A stretch of DNA of 64,000 bases from the NCBI RefSeq assembly GCF_902148855.1, contig NC_043966.1, positions 24,169,588 to 24,233,587 of the forward strand. The letters run 5' to 3'. Both the position numbers and the translations under genes were made by a program. Below are positions 1 to 13,700 of this stretch, one piece after another (within the stretch, counting starts at the first letter, position 1; each line of letters starts with the position of its first letter). Source of the stretch: Sphaeramia orbicularis. Its lineage: Eukaryota > Chordata > Actinopteri > Kurtiformes > Apogonidae. The notes under the pieces were generated by a model. That model was not told the origin of the DNA, made no database searches, and saw only the letters and a list, made by a program, of their open reading frames with translations.

Positions 1-133
1 CCATGTTTTAGATGTTTCTGTTGCATAAAGTAGAAAAGTTCAGTATAGTTATCAGAGGTAGGAATAATTAATGTCAAGTTCTTGAAAAATTGACACGAGT
101 TTCATGTTTTGTCTTGCTGTACTAATGCTTTAC

Positions 134-598
134 CCCTTAAATATCTAACCCAAAATGATTTTTCAGTATTTATTATTTTATCCTCTGCATTTTTCAGTGT
201 CTGGCAGGTATTTTCTTGTATTTTAATTTATTGATCAAGTTAATAAAAACTCAGAATAAATATATTATAACATCAGAACAGAGAAAAATTAAGCCAGAGT
301 GACTTTCTCAACAAAATACATCATTAACTCAACAAAAAAACAAGCATCTACACCCACTGTCATTTATCAAACTACATGGTTTTTACTGGTGATTTGATGT
401 TACAGAAGATGTTTCCATGTTCGATCCAGAGCCTCTGAGTGTCCAAAACAGACACATCTGATGCTGTGGAAAAGCTGAGAAACTGCATTTTACTCAAATT
501 ATTTCCACGTATTGATAAGATTAGTGGTTCAGAATGTATAAAATATTTTAAACCAGTAGATGCTTTTGGTTGCCGGCGGCTGCTCATTTCTTCGAGAG
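134..598 (-). mobile_element. TTAA-flanked (piggyBac-type) MITE, family 1 copy D, diverged
   Basis: The sequence aligns by eye, in reverse orientation, with the copies at 1882-2886, 7048-7539 and 7950-8710. Shared blocks include the stretch around the concept 'catcattaactcaac', the 'gagcctctga.tgtcca' block and the 'gtattgataggattagtgg' block. The right end abuts TTAA at 599-602. The left end begins CCCTTAAA at 134 after a probably mutated TTAC. No coding capacity is visible. Ends are less certain than in the other copies. Confidence 0.5.
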
Positions 599-1228
599 TT
601 AATATAAAATTTGACTTTTTTTTTTTTTTTTTTTGGTGTAAAGAGAAACTACCATGATGCAGTGTGATGCTGTTCAAACATTTTATATCAGTACTTTCTG
701 TCTCCAGCAGCTGTTCAGGTCTTTGAGGGTTAAAAAAAGTACTGAACTTTTCATTTCAAGCTGCAAACCTTTGGAAGAATTTAACAGTTGTAGGAAGTTT
801 TACTGGGAAACTTCAGGTAAAAATAGTCACACACAAAAGGGAAACTAATCGCAAGTATAGCCAAGACTCATTTACTATGAATTCTGGGTAAATTGGAACT
901 TTTTTCTGTCTAACTGTGTCACATTGCTCAGCTCTGCTCACTCTGACAGAATTCAACATGTAGTCTGTCCAAAGATGTAAAAGATATAAAACAATTTTAC
1001 AAGATTACAATGATACACCATCATAATATTGCCGTGATTATACTGTGTCCCATGATCCTCCTCTGTTTGTCTCATGGTAGTTTTGAATCAGTCCAAATCT
1101 CCTCATCCCTGCATATTACAAAGCATTACTGTGATCTCTGAAAAACCGCTGCATTTGCCTCCTCTTGCTGTACAATATTACCAGAAAAAAACCCCACAAA
1201 TTATGATCCATGTTTTCCTCCTTTTTCT
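599..1228. other. Intergenic, no gene seen
   Basis: AT-rich sequence with a poly-T run near 617-634. No splice-supported coding frame or recognisable repeat end was seen. Confidence 0.5.
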
Positions 1229-1458
1229 CAGCTGGTGCCACTGGTTGCCATAGAAACAGAGGTCTTAGCTTGTAAGTTAGCCTCGGGGAAAGGTGGCTAA
1301 CTTTCTCAGACTTAAAATAAGCCTGTCTCTATATTTGTCTAATGCTATAGACCGGTGTTAAAACACACCTCTGTGAATCGAGCCCTGGTGTGAGAGGATT
1401 ATATCTTTGTTTCCATGGTAACAGCGAGAGACACCTGCTGAACCAGTGGCACCAGCTG
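1229..1458. mobile_element. Putative 230-bp MITE with 18-bp perfect inverted termini
   Basis: The left end CAGCTGGTGCCACTGGTT (1229-1246) is repeated exactly in inverted orientation at 1441-1458. The inverted identity extends outward by TCA/TGA. Inside the termini a second imperfect inverted block (ccatagaaac / gtttccatgg) is visible. No coding frame exists. The superfamily cannot be assigned because no clear target-site duplication is visible. It could instead be an unrelated palindromic repeat. Confidence 0.45.
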
Positions 1459-1881
1459 AAACACAGAGAAAAGAGTTTGTGGAGTAACACTTTGACTTTT
1501 CCATTTTCATTTGTCTAACACTACTCGTCTAATTTTAGATTAGGTTCCCTTTTATGTGTAATTGTTTTTGTACTTTTACCTAAATTTCTCCAATAACATT
1601 TCCTGTTGCTTGAAAGGAAAAGCTTACTGCTGAAGTGGATGGATTTCAAGAGTTAACAGCATTAAAAAGAGTTAATTTATCCAGAATTAGAACTCCTACA
1701 GAATAGTCAGTAAGTGTGCAACAGATGAACTTAGATGTCTGTCTGAACTGTGACTTTTGTGTAGATGTAAGTCTATCTTTGTTAAAGTGGCCCCTGGTTA
1801 TGAAAAGGCTTTTTATATTGTTAGTTTGATGTCATTGTATTTGACAGTCTGCGCTGTGAGGCCACAGAGGCCTGTTTTTAA

Positions 1882-2886
1882 CCCTCTGAGATCGGTACAG
1901 CTGCTGAAAACCATACACATCGCCTGATCTAAAATGTTTAATAACTTTTTACCTCTAACCCTATCAATACTTTGAAATCCTTCAGGTAAAATGCAGTTTT
2001 TTGGCTTTTCATCATCATCAGATATGACCTATTTGGACCTTCAGAGGCTCCGTAGTGAACGTCAAAACACTGCCATCTTCTGCATCACTAATTCATGAAT
2101 AAAGACCATGTAATTTGACAAATACAGGGTGGGGAAGCAAAATTTACAATGAACATTTAGTTGTTTTTTCTCAGCAGGCACTATGTCAATTGTTTTGAAA
2201 CCAAACATATATTGATGTCATAATCATACCTAACACTATTATCCATACCTTTTCAGAAACTTTTGCCCATATGAGTAATCAGGAAAGCAAACGTCAAAGA
2301 GTGTGTGATTTGCTGAATGCACTCGTCACACCAAAGGAGATTTCAAAAATAGTTGGAGTGTCCATAAAGACTGTTTATAATGGAAAGAAGAGAATGACTA
2401 TGAGCAAAACTATTACGAGAAAGTCTGGAAGATACTATTAAAGAAGAATGGGAGAAGTTGTCACCCGAATATTTGAGAAACACTTGCGCAAGTTTCAGGA
2501 AGCGTGTGAAGGCAGTTATTGAGAAAGAAGGAGGACACATCGAATAAAAACATTTTCTATTATGTAAATTTTCTTGTGGCAAATAAATTCTCATGACTTT
2601 CAATAAACTAATTGGTCATACACTGTCTTTCAATCCCTGCCTCTAAATATTGTAAATTTTGCTTCCCCACCCTGTAGATGCTCAGTAGTGTTCAAGTTAA
2701 TTCTGCATTTTGCTGATATCACTTTTTCTTCAGTTTTCTCGGTTTTGACATAATAAAATTTGAACTGACCCTGACCTTTTATGAATGTCTACATGATCGG
2801 TAAATTCAATATGGGAAAAATTCCCAATCTTCACTGAAAAATACAAAACAGAGAATAATATAGTACTAATTTCAGTTCTTTCAGGG
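1882..2886 (+). mobile_element. TTAA-flanked (piggyBac-type) MITE, family 1 copy A, split by a mariner
   Basis: The element is bounded by TTAA at 1878-1881 and 2887-2890. Its ends read CCCTCTGAGATC and, inverted, CCCTGAAAGAAC, matching the CCC-starting ends and TTAA target duplications of piggyBac-like elements. The core aligns with copy B (7048-7539). It is interrupted by the mariner element at 2125-2674; without it the MITE is about 455 bp. Non-coding. Confidence 0.6.
2125..2674 (+). mobile_element. Internally deleted Tc1/mariner-type DNA transposon
   Basis: Perfect 26-bp terminal inverted repeats (left 2125-2150, right 2649-2674, starting CAGGGTGGGGAAGCAAAATT) are flanked by TA target duplications at 2123-2124 and 2675-2676. 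An ATG at 2271 opens about 57 codons with a helix-turn-helix-like N-terminal piece (PKEISKIVGVSIKTVY). A second piece in another frame gives a mariner-like C-terminus (RKRVKAVIEKEGGH), ending at a stop near 2546. The catalytic middle is missing, so this copy cannot make transposase and would need a partner in trans. It sits inside the MITE at 1882-2886. Identical ends suggest recent insertion. Confidence 0.85.
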
Positions 2887-2890
2887 TTAA

Positions 2891-4435
2891 TCTGAATCCA
2901 GCTCTTATATGTGCTTTAATTAGCCATCTTTAAAAATCACCTTTATCTACTTCATCTTGTGTTTTGTGATTCTTCACTTTCTGCTTCCTGGCGATCACAT
3001 ACATTTGAGTTTTTCATGTCTGTTCAGGGCTGAATGTCTTTTCAGCTCAGGTCCCTTTGCCGCTGTACACCCACACACCCATAGCAACATGTTGTCGGTT
3101 CTTGGTAACCACATTTACGCAATGAGTAAAGAAGCTGAAGGTAGAGTAGGTAGCCTATGGGTAAGGTCTAGCTCAGAGCGTTATGTAAAACTATCAACGA
3201 CTCCAAAGGGGAGGGAGAGCCTCCACATGTGGCCTGAACAGCTCCTGTCAAATTCAGAGTTTTAAATTATGTTTGTTGGAAGGAGAAACATAGACAAACA
3301 AGCTGCTAAAGTGTTGTTTGGGGCCTCTGTTTGCTGCTGAATCTCTGCACAGCCTTCAGTTAGAGATCAGATCAGAATATATCCTCTGTGGCTCAGCTCC
3401 GACACCTGCACAGCCATATTTTTAATTACACTGTTGTTAATCGGTGAAATGTGATCCAACATCCTGCTCACTGTGATACTGGCACTAAATTCCTACGTTG
3501 TTCCAGGAAATTACACTGACCCGAGGTAATGAACGTACCCAGCAACTGAACCTGTAATTGGACCAGACTGATAAGCTAATTATTTCCACAGCTTACAAGA
3601 AATGAGTCGTGTTGTGCTATGTCAAGGGGTAATATAGAACACATCTGACATGTAAGCTCCAATGTAAAAAGCAGAGGTCACATCTGGTCTGATAAAAAAA
3701 AAAAAAAAAAAAAAACTCATGGGATTAAATGTAAAATCCAATAAATTAATCATGTTAGAGTGAAATATTTCATGTAAGTAAGTCATGATATGATACAATA
3801 TGATCATAATTCAGCAGAAGACAGACAGTCATCAAGATGTCACAATATGCGTGTCACCAAACAAAACAAAACACACTGTAAAAAGAAGAAATATGTTATT
3901 TTTATTACACTATGGTGTCAGTTTCACAGAATTGTGCGAATGAGATGAAACAATTGGCTCGATAACTGACTAAATATGGTTAAAAGACATTATTTATCTA
4001 AATTCCTATTTTTTCTTTGTATCATTTTATTCCTCTCAGATGTTTTTTCTGGAGATCTGTTTTTTTATTGATGCTTTTATTCTGTGTTCATTAGCACATT
4101 GGTGATAACATGGTAACAGTGATGTAATACTTGGACATTAAATAGATAAAGAAAACAGAAGCAGAACCTGATTTGCTCTTATCTCTTGATGTTTGGTTTA
4201 ATGTAACATCACCATGAAATTAAATATAGTAGTTTTGGATTTTGCAGCTCATTTTCATAGTTATTACCCAGGAAATACAGTATTAAAAAGGTAATCAAAC
4301 ATATAGCATACAACTTGTTTTAGTTTGAATAATACTAAATACCTTAATTACTAAACATGATTTTATTTACCAAGAGGTGTTATTCTATTTTCATGTTTTA
4401 CTTAACCATACTGAGCCTCCATGTCTACATGGGCT
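2891..4435. other. Intergenic, no gene seen
   Basis: AT-rich sequence with a poly-A run near 3692-3714. Open frames are short and lack splice or homology support. Confidence 0.5.
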
Positions 4436-4439
4436 TTAA

Positions 4440-5016
4440 CCCTGTAAAACCTGATCCATTAAAAACTGGCCACAAAATTCCAATTTTTAAGAATTGAAAT
4501 GTTTATTAGTCCTGTCAACATAATCCAAACAAAAAATTTCTCCATATCATTTTGTTTATGATATATTTTTTGTATCACATTTGATACATTGGGGGTTTTG
4601 GGCAACTTTTTGCTCACAACGTTGACTTTAGATACAAAAATAAATTTGACCAGTAACATTTTGAAAATATCAGGTAGTTTTTTAAATATATATAAAAAAA
4701 CTTTCAAGTCTATTTATTTCCCTTGAATTGCAACATAATTTCAATATTTTTCAATATTTTTCAAAATATAACTCTTCATCTTAATGCAACTTTTTGAACA
4801 TTACCAAAGACTTTCTAACGAAATGTGTGTTGGATGATTTAGTGTTAGTGGCCATATTGAAAAGGGAAAAAAAGGCCTTTCCACAGGCTGTAGTGGGATG
4901 ATAAAACATGTATTGGGTCACATACAATAAGCTTTTAAGGAACGTATTAATCTTGTTGATGAGATAAAGGTCTCAGAGCCTGGTGTAGCAAATATGATAC
5001 AAATGGTTTTATAGGG
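4440..5016. mobile_element. TTAA-flanked (piggyBac-type) MITE, family 2
   Basis: TTAA occurs immediately outside both ends (4436-4439 and 5017-5020). The ends are inverted repeats: CCCTGTAAAACC at the left and, read inverted, CCCTATAAAACC at the right. The 577-bp interior is AT-rich and non-coding. The interior does not visibly match family 1, so it is treated as a separate family. Confidence 0.6.
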
Positions 5017-5020
5017 TTAA

Positions 5021-7043
5021 TAAAGATTCCAAAATTTAGAGCCAGTGTATGTATAACATATCACAAAAGGAGGTAATACGATATGTACTTGTGTTGATTT
5101 TTTATGCTGCAATAAGTTGCATAAATGTGTGTTTTAGAATTATTATACACTAATGTTACTGTATTTTTTCAGGTCAGTTGTTGGTGTTGTTTTCCTGTTG
5201 GGTTAGTTATAACAGATGGAGGTTGTTCAGTCATAAATGTGTTCCTTATTGTGACTGTTCATGTAGTTTTATGTCATTGTTGCTCCTCTGAATCAGCCTC
5301 TCTTCATGCTCTGTATCTTTATATGGTATAAAGTATGTAAATATCCAAAGGAGACCAATTTCCTGCCTCAGACCCACACTAATTTACACTTCCTAATCAC
5401 TCAGACCTCTTTGTATTGTGCAGCCTGTTTTTGATGTCCTACAGATTCCACTGCCTGCTCTTTTCGTTAATGAACTAATCTCGGTGCTCTGAAGGTGTGG
5501 GTGGAGGAAAATGACACTCCACCCCGGTCTTTCATTCATGAATATAATACCTGAATTGCGGTGTGGTGGAGAGGGCAGCTTTGAGAGCTTTTGTAATGCA
5601 ATATGAGGACATCAAAGCATGAGTCCTGGGGGACAGATTGCTCATCCGTCACTGCAGCAGGTCTCAAAAAGAGCAGATCCTCACTGAACTGAACAGTGGT
5701 TGTAGGGGTGTTAGGTCATAAAGGGCACAGGGCCTTGGTTTCCTCATTTCCTGTCCCACGCCATCCCCCACGGCAGCCCACGGGGCACGGCAGGCCCAGA
5801 AATGAGCTCATACTCGGGCGAGGGTGCCAGAAAATGAGGCCCAGCGCTCCATCACTCCCCTCTGCCACCCCAAACACTCCTCCCACTCGTCTGTGTGGGC
5901 ACTGCCACTCTGTAACACACGCTCCCCTATGTAAACACCCACACCCCACACACACAAAATGCGTAAACACAAGCAGATAAGACAGACTCACACACTCTTC
6001 ACTCTCTGTGCCCACTGAGGTTCAGTACCACTCTGTTACACTCAGGTTTTCTGGTTTTTTTGTTTTTTTTTTCATCTGAGTGCCAACAGGAAGTGCCAGG
6101 GGACTTGTACCACTGCTCTTCTCTGATGTCAACACACCGCCTCCTGTGACTCCATCAACAAACTCTGTCATCTTTCATCTCCATCACTATCCTTTAACAA
6201 AGTTATGCAAGTACAGCACATCTAAACACCCCACTTTAGACCTTGGGAAGTATTTGCACGCTATAGTTGCTATATTTTTACACCATTCGTTTAAAAAAAA
6301 AAAAAAAAAAAAAGTAGACAAAGTTGCCATCAGTTTTTTTTCCTCCCACAAGTGCATAAGTTCATGGAAAATGGCAGAAAATGTAGGCTCACTAGTCAAT
6401 TAGGTTATAAAACCAACACTCTCCTCAGGTTGTAGCTATTCCTGGACTACTGGAGGAGAGGAGATCTGTGTGATCTGCTGCCTCCTGGTGGCTGAACACT
6501 GTCGGCTCTGATTACATAAAACACGTTCTGAGTGTGTGAGTCATCACCCCCCAGTGATGACAGATGGGATGTGAGTGTGGTGTGTGGACCGGTTGTGTGT
6601 TTGTGTGTAGGACGGGGAGGAGCGAACAGCAGTGGACTGTGAAATAAGGGCTTTCCCCTCTCTCTCTTTTTCTCCCTCTCTCTCTTTTTTCCTCAGTTTT
6701 TTCTTTTTTTGTGGGCCAGGAGAATCAGTTAGCACACCAGTGAAATGCTGTGAGAGTAAAAATAGAAAACAAACCCACAGAGCCTCAGTCGTGTTTAATT
6801 TTACTGCAGTTTCCTTCTCTTTCTCTTCATTTTAAGGAATAGGATGTAATATTTGCCCTTTTCTGCCACAGAAATCACACATTTTTTGTATCATATATGA
6901 AGAAGATAGAAATCAGTCCCTCAGTCTTTATATGTTACTGTTATAAATGGGCACAGAGCTGCACTGAGGTTGTTTTGGTCAAGCAGAAAACACCATCTGT
7001 CCACACAAGAATCACAAAAGGAGCAGAAAGATGATCACTGCCA
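5021..7043. other. Intergenic, no gene seen
   Basis: It includes a GC-richer, C/A-rich patch around 5700-6020 and pyrimidine-rich runs near 6655-6712. I found no exon pattern and no repeat termini. A distal regulatory role near the efemp2 3' side cannot be excluded. Confidence 0.45.
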
Positions 7044-7047
7044 TTAA

Positions 7048-7539
7048 CCCTTAAAGACTGACGACCAAAAGCATCTACTGATATAAAATGTTTAATAAGT
7101 TTTTATCCATTTATCCTAACAATACATTGAAATAATTTCGATAAATTGCAGTTTCTTTGATTTTCAGGAGCATCAGATGTGTCTTTTTTGGGATGCTCAG
7201 AGACTCTGTAGTGAATTTAGAAACACCGTCATCTTCTGCGACATTAATTCATCAGCAAAATCCATGCAATTTGAAAAATGGCAGTGGATGTTGATGCTTG
7301 TTTTTACATCAGTAAATGACATAGTTTATTGAAAAAGAAACTTTTTCTTCCATTTTCTCTGTTCTGATAAGAATTTACTCTGAGCTTTTCTGAACATCCA
7401 CATGATCAGAAAATAAAATGTTAGAAAATAGTTGCTTTTCACTGAACAATGCGAAGGATAAAATAACAAATGTTGATTACTTTGATTTTTTAGGAAAAGA
7501 TTAAATGTACAGAAAAAAAATCAAGAGGGTCTTTAAGGA
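7048..7539 (+). mobile_element. TTAA-flanked (piggyBac-type) MITE, family 1 copy B
   Basis: It is flanked by TTAA at 7044-7047 and 7540-7543. The termini CCCTTAAAGAC and, inverted, TCCTTAAAGACC are near-identical inverted repeats. This is the cleanest family 1 copy at 492 bp, and has no coding potential. Confidence 0.65.
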
Positions 7540-7949
7540 TTAATAACATTATCTTAAATATACCATAGGTCTATAAAATGCTGGAATAATACTCATTATG
7601 AGTTTACAGTGTAATATTTTTCCTAGGAGTAGTTGATTATTTCATTAGTCATTAAAACCTGAAGATATACACTTAACATTCATCTAGACAAAGCCTATAA
7701 TTACATTTGAGATGATTCTGCAGGTAGATTTTTAGGATTAATACAGTGTTAAATGCTTTATCATTTCCTAAAAAATCAACATTGGTGATCACTGCCAAAT
7801 ATAGTATACTTTTAATATTAAATAGTTCTATAAAAGGATGGAAGGATGTTTGTTATGAGTATTTATATATAGTATCTTCACATTCAAGCAGAAAGTATCA
7901 TTTGATCTGATGTAATCATTAAGGCAGTTTTGATTGAAATCATTTTTAA

Positions 7950-8710
<761 letters not shown>

Positions 8711-8714
8711 TTAA

Positions 8715-9925
8715 TGTGTTGAGTCATTTATAAATCAATAAAGCTATTCAGTTTCTGTTCATATCAGACACAGAAAGAAGTAAATCTTTACATGTGAGTA
8801 GATTAAGCAGCTAAATACATGGGATAAAATGATAATCTACATTGTTTCTTATTCTCTTTCATTTAGTGTAAATATTTTATCTTTTCATATGAAAGAATGA
8901 ACACTGTAATGTGTATGTGACATAAAGATGAAAACTACCAATGCATCACATGAGGAAAATTGATGACCACAGCCAAATATTATTAATAACATCATCTATA
9001 ATATTTAATAGTTATGTGAAACACTGGAACTATGCCTGAAATAATTTTCTGAAGTGAAATCTTACATTAGAGCAGCAGGGATTAGTTGATTACTCAATCA
9101 AAATCAGCAGTAATGTGTAAAGTGATTAATCATCAGCACACAAAAATATTCAGTATATATGTGTTTAAGACAAGAAAAAAATCTTTATGTATGAGAAACT
9201 TTAGCAGGGAGTTGAAAGGGATAAATAGCTGTTGTCTTTCATTTTACTATGTTCAGACTGGAGGAAAAAGTAGCCCAAATCTGATTTTTTTTTTTTTTTT
9301 TTACTCATGCCGTTTATCCTCAAGGCCCTTGTTAGCATTCTTGTGCTCTAAAGAGGACATGAATTTCAGACTTTTAAAAAAAAGGCAAAAAAAAAAAAAA
9401 GCATCGTCTTAGTTACAGCATGCTAATTTCACCCAAGACAATTATTTCATGCAAAGAAAAAGCTGAAACTTTTGCTTTCCTGGGTCTTGGAAGGATGACT
9501 CAGATCTTTTTTTCATGACAGCATGAAAAATCACCCGGAACCTGATCTTTCAATTCTCAGTTTCATCTTTTTCTAAAGCAGATACAGGTCTGATTTTTTG
9601 CAAAAGGCAAATTTTTTAAACTTTTGTCACAAATCTGTGTTGAGAGGGGAAAAAAATGACTCTTTTTCTCTTCTTCCTGTTCTTCTGTTGCTGCACATGA
9701 AACAGTAAACAATGACTCCACTGACATCCATGTTTTCTTCTTTGCTTTGTGCCAAATCTATATTCTTCTACACATACCAGTTAGCACAGGACCAGTTCAT
9801 GATGAAACCTGATACTGACTACATCACAACAAACAATTTGAACAGCCAAGTAAAAAAAAATAATCTTATTTAAGCAATACATCTGCACTTGTAATTTGTA
9901 TTAATAAATTTGTCTATGACACACA
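8715..9925. other. Intergenic, no gene seen
   Basis: AT-rich sequence with poly-T (9286-9302) and poly-A (9387-9400) runs. Nothing further is recognisable. Confidence 0.5.
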
Positions 9926-9943
9926 GATGAAAAGGTATATTGT

Positions 9944-9949
9944 TTTATT
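9944..9949 (-). terminator. efemp2: Candidate efemp2 poly(A) signal
   Basis: AATAAA on the minus strand, about 765 bases beyond the efemp2 stop codon. If used, the 3' untranslated region spans about 9925-10713. Other AT-rich hexamers are nearby, so the exact end is an inference. Confidence 0.4.
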
Positions 9950-10713
9950 AGGGATCCAATCTTAGACAAAAAAAAAAAAACAAAAACAAAAAAACAAAAT
10001 ACAACACGATCAGAAATGTGACAAATCTAACACCGGCAGTGACAGAGTACATAGGAAAGGACGGTGGAGGGTAAAAAAGCAGGAGTGTGGATGCTGAGAT
10101 GCTGAGGTCTGATCTGAGTGGTTACTGAATCACATCTGTCAACAGGAAACACGGCTGACAAGAAGAAAGTGACAAAGCAGGACCGAAGATAAGGATGTAA
10201 ACTGGCGAAAACACATTAATCTGGTAACGCTGGGTGTGAATCACTCCACCTGAAGGCACGCAGAAAATATGTCACACAGATTTGTTATCACCCTGAACAG
10301 ATGTGAGGAGAAATACAATCCCTTTTTATACACAGCAACCGCAGAACGATGCTGTCGAACAAAAACATACTGGTGGTAAAAATGACATCCTGCACAAGGA
10401 TAATGAACAGATTAAACACAAGGGAACAAATTTGACTGGACTAATTATGTTAAAGCTGTTATGCATGTGTGAGGTTGCTGCTACATGGTATTTGTGCACT
10501 GTGCTGTATGTATAAACTTTATATTGTGACCTGACAGATGTGTGGCTTCTTTAGAAGATTAAATACAAAAAGTTAAGAGTGTAACATCACAGTGACTGGT
10601 TGAACTGCTTCGACCACTTCTGTTTTACAGCTTCTTTTTTTTTTTTGCATCTATTTTCCCTGGCTCTCTCTTTCTGCACTACTCTCCCTCACTCTTCGTC
10701 TTCTGTTTCTTCT

Positions 10714-13700
10714 TTAAAAGGTGTACGGCCCCACGTAGATGGAGAGTCGGAGGGCGGAGCTGGTCTGGTAGCTGCCCTGGTAGCTCAACAGAGGGTTAAC
10801 TGAGACCATCTCCAGGTCCAACGTGTACTCCCGGGGCCCTGACACAGCACGAGCCAGCACCAACATGGCACTGATATTATTGATTTGCTGCAAGAGATGA
10901 AACAAATATTACTGAATATATGTCTACAACAGAGGGGATTTTCATCAGGGTGTTGTACATTTTACTGACTCCACTTCTAGGCAGAGTTTCACATGATGGA
11001 CTCAGGTTGGCATGTATCCAGGACTGTATGATATCATGTAACAACAGAAAAATATGAATATCTGTTTTTTTTCATATTGAGTTTTATTGTTTAAATTGTA
11101 GTGACAGTCTTTAACCCTTTAACCCCTAACATGTCTGTGGTGAGCATTCTGAATGTATGATTTATGTTAAATATACATAAAAATTCAATCATTAGCTCAA
11201 TAAGAAAATTTTCAAATTGTGCTGATAGAATAGACGTTGTTCTTTCCATAGACATCTGAGCATGCTCAGTGCACCCTCCCACTGCCTGTGGAATGGGGGC
11301 AAAACAGAGTAGTGAGAGAGACCGACGCACTATAAAAGTAGATGGTTTTGGCTAATTTTTTTCTAACATTGTTTTCCTTGTTTGTTTGTTTTTTTTGTTT
11401 TAACTGCTGTTTTCAGCATTGTCATGATTTTCCTTTATATGTTTTTACTGGGCTTTTCTGAGTTTTGACCATGTAACTGCTTTTTGGAGTTCAACCAGAT
11501 GCCAAAAAGCAATATCTCAGGGGTTAAAGGGTTAAGGTGATTTTTTTGTCGTATGGATGATGTCTCATGATCTTTCACTTGGATACAGGCAGGAAGTTTG
11601 ATTGAAAGGAACACAAACAAACATGCAGGAGAGTGAACACAACAGAGCAAACTAAATCTGAACAGGACATGTTTGTATGGAAGTTGGAAAGAAAAAAAAA
11701 ACAAATAATCAAATGTGATGAACTGTGATCACCCATCTCTGCATTTATCAAACAGTCACACTTAAGGTACGTTCCTGAATGTATCCAGGATTTATGTCAG
11801 ATGACTGAGACTTAAATGTTATTTGAATGAAAATTGTGCATTTTCACATATTTTTAGGCCAAAACATTATACCTTTATGAATGATGTAGACACATGGATA
11901 GGAGTCAAAGAGATCCCATAAATGGGAAAAAATAAAAATAAAAATTCACATCATTTTAAATGATTATTACTATCATAATTACCATAACTTAATTAGGAAA
12001 AAGAAATAGAAAAGGGAGTGAATATACAACAAAATGTCCACTGAGCTGGAGTTAGTTTAGATTTTTCATCACTTTGGCTTAGCTGCTGCACTTAAACCTT
12101 ATAATCACAGGGAAAAAACCCTGATGTCTGTTAAAGAAATCTGTTTAGTCCTTGACTATCTTAAATAAGACACATTTTCTTTTAATTGGGGATAAATTAA
12201 TATGTTTAGATAGACTTTAAGTCATTCCTACTATACTATTAAAGTCAAAACAAAGCACTTTTATGACCTATGTATTCCTCATTTTTGTCAGTCCGTGTCA
12301 CTGGTTAGTGTTACCATAGTAACAAAGGTTTGCCCTTCACCATTCCTTGGCCTGATCAAATTTAGAATTATAATGTGTTCTAATCTTGATAGTCTGTTTG
12401 TTTGAAGTTTTTCACTAAGATTGAAACTGTTAATGTTCTGGTAAAATAAAGGTGGTTTCAGACCAAAACTGAGTTTATCACAACATACTTAAAACAAAGT
12501 CTAAAAACATTTTTCTGAAACCTGCCCCTGTTCACGTTGAACTTAAATAAAAGCTTGTTGGAAACCTTCACACAGCCTTCATACATTTCACCATCACACT
12601 AATTTATGCTCTGCTCTGTCAGCTGTTACATATTTACACTGAAGCCATAAAGTCAGTGGTGTATTGTGTTTTCTGTGACATTTCTCACCCTGATGTAGAA
12701 GTCTCCATTATCATCACCGGAGCGGATGCGGAAGGTGTTGTATGCTCCCGGGGAGACGCTGGTGGCCTGGATCTGGAAGATGTCGGAGGGGACGGAGCGC
12801 TCTGAGGTGATGCTCATGTAACGGTGGACAATGGAGAAAGGCAGATCTCGACAGGCGGGTTTGTTGACAGGACACACACAGCGACTAGAGGCATACATAA
12901 GAGATAATAAAACTGGAATCTGCAATAAAATTAAACTTTGATTCTGACTTCCTAATAGATGCCTCTAAATGGACTTCTTATGCAAGCAGCAGTTCATAAA
13001 TTCACCAGCAGAGGGGGTGAGACGACTGAGGGGACACCGCACAAATACTGAACAGTAGCCATTTTTTTCCATCATGTTTTTATAAAATACATTTTATATT
13101 ACCAAATCATAAGGGATATGTTAATAGTGACCCACACCTGTTACCAATCTAACACTTGTTCACAACTGTAATAGTTTTCTTATTGCATTGGACCATGTTC
13201 AAAAGGAAAGGTTGCAAAGTTGGACTCATATAAGGAAAAAGTAATTGGGGTAATCTTGCAGTTTGAGCCATGCTCAGTACAGAGGCTGATTATATTTTCA
13301 GCTGATGGCCAGCACATATTTTAGTAATTGGTAAAAGGTGTGTGAAAGTGTGTGTTTGTGTATGAACAAACAAGCCTTCATGAGGTGTCACTCACTTTTC
13401 TGACACTTGTACGTAAGGATCTTGGCATCGGTTGGCGTCCACACACTGGTATCGTCCGTGGATGTTCACGCAGGTCTGCGTCTCACTACACTGGTGCTCA
13501 CCTGTTTCACATTCATTTATATCTGCAGAAAAAAAGGCCCATAGAGATTGAAGATGGATTTAACAGGATAAGACGGGGCTGTAAAAAGATTTGAGTTGCT
13601 GTCAAAGAATGATAAAGGGCTGATTCAGTGCAGCATTTGTGACTCTGAAAGCACAGAGAGGAAGGTGTTAGTTTTGGGAGGAAATGGAGGCGGAGGTGCT

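Noticed and set aside
5716-6015. Overlapping open frames on both strands near 5.7-6.0 kb
   Set aside because: They are carried by C/A-rich composition, with no domain, no splice support and no poly(A) context.
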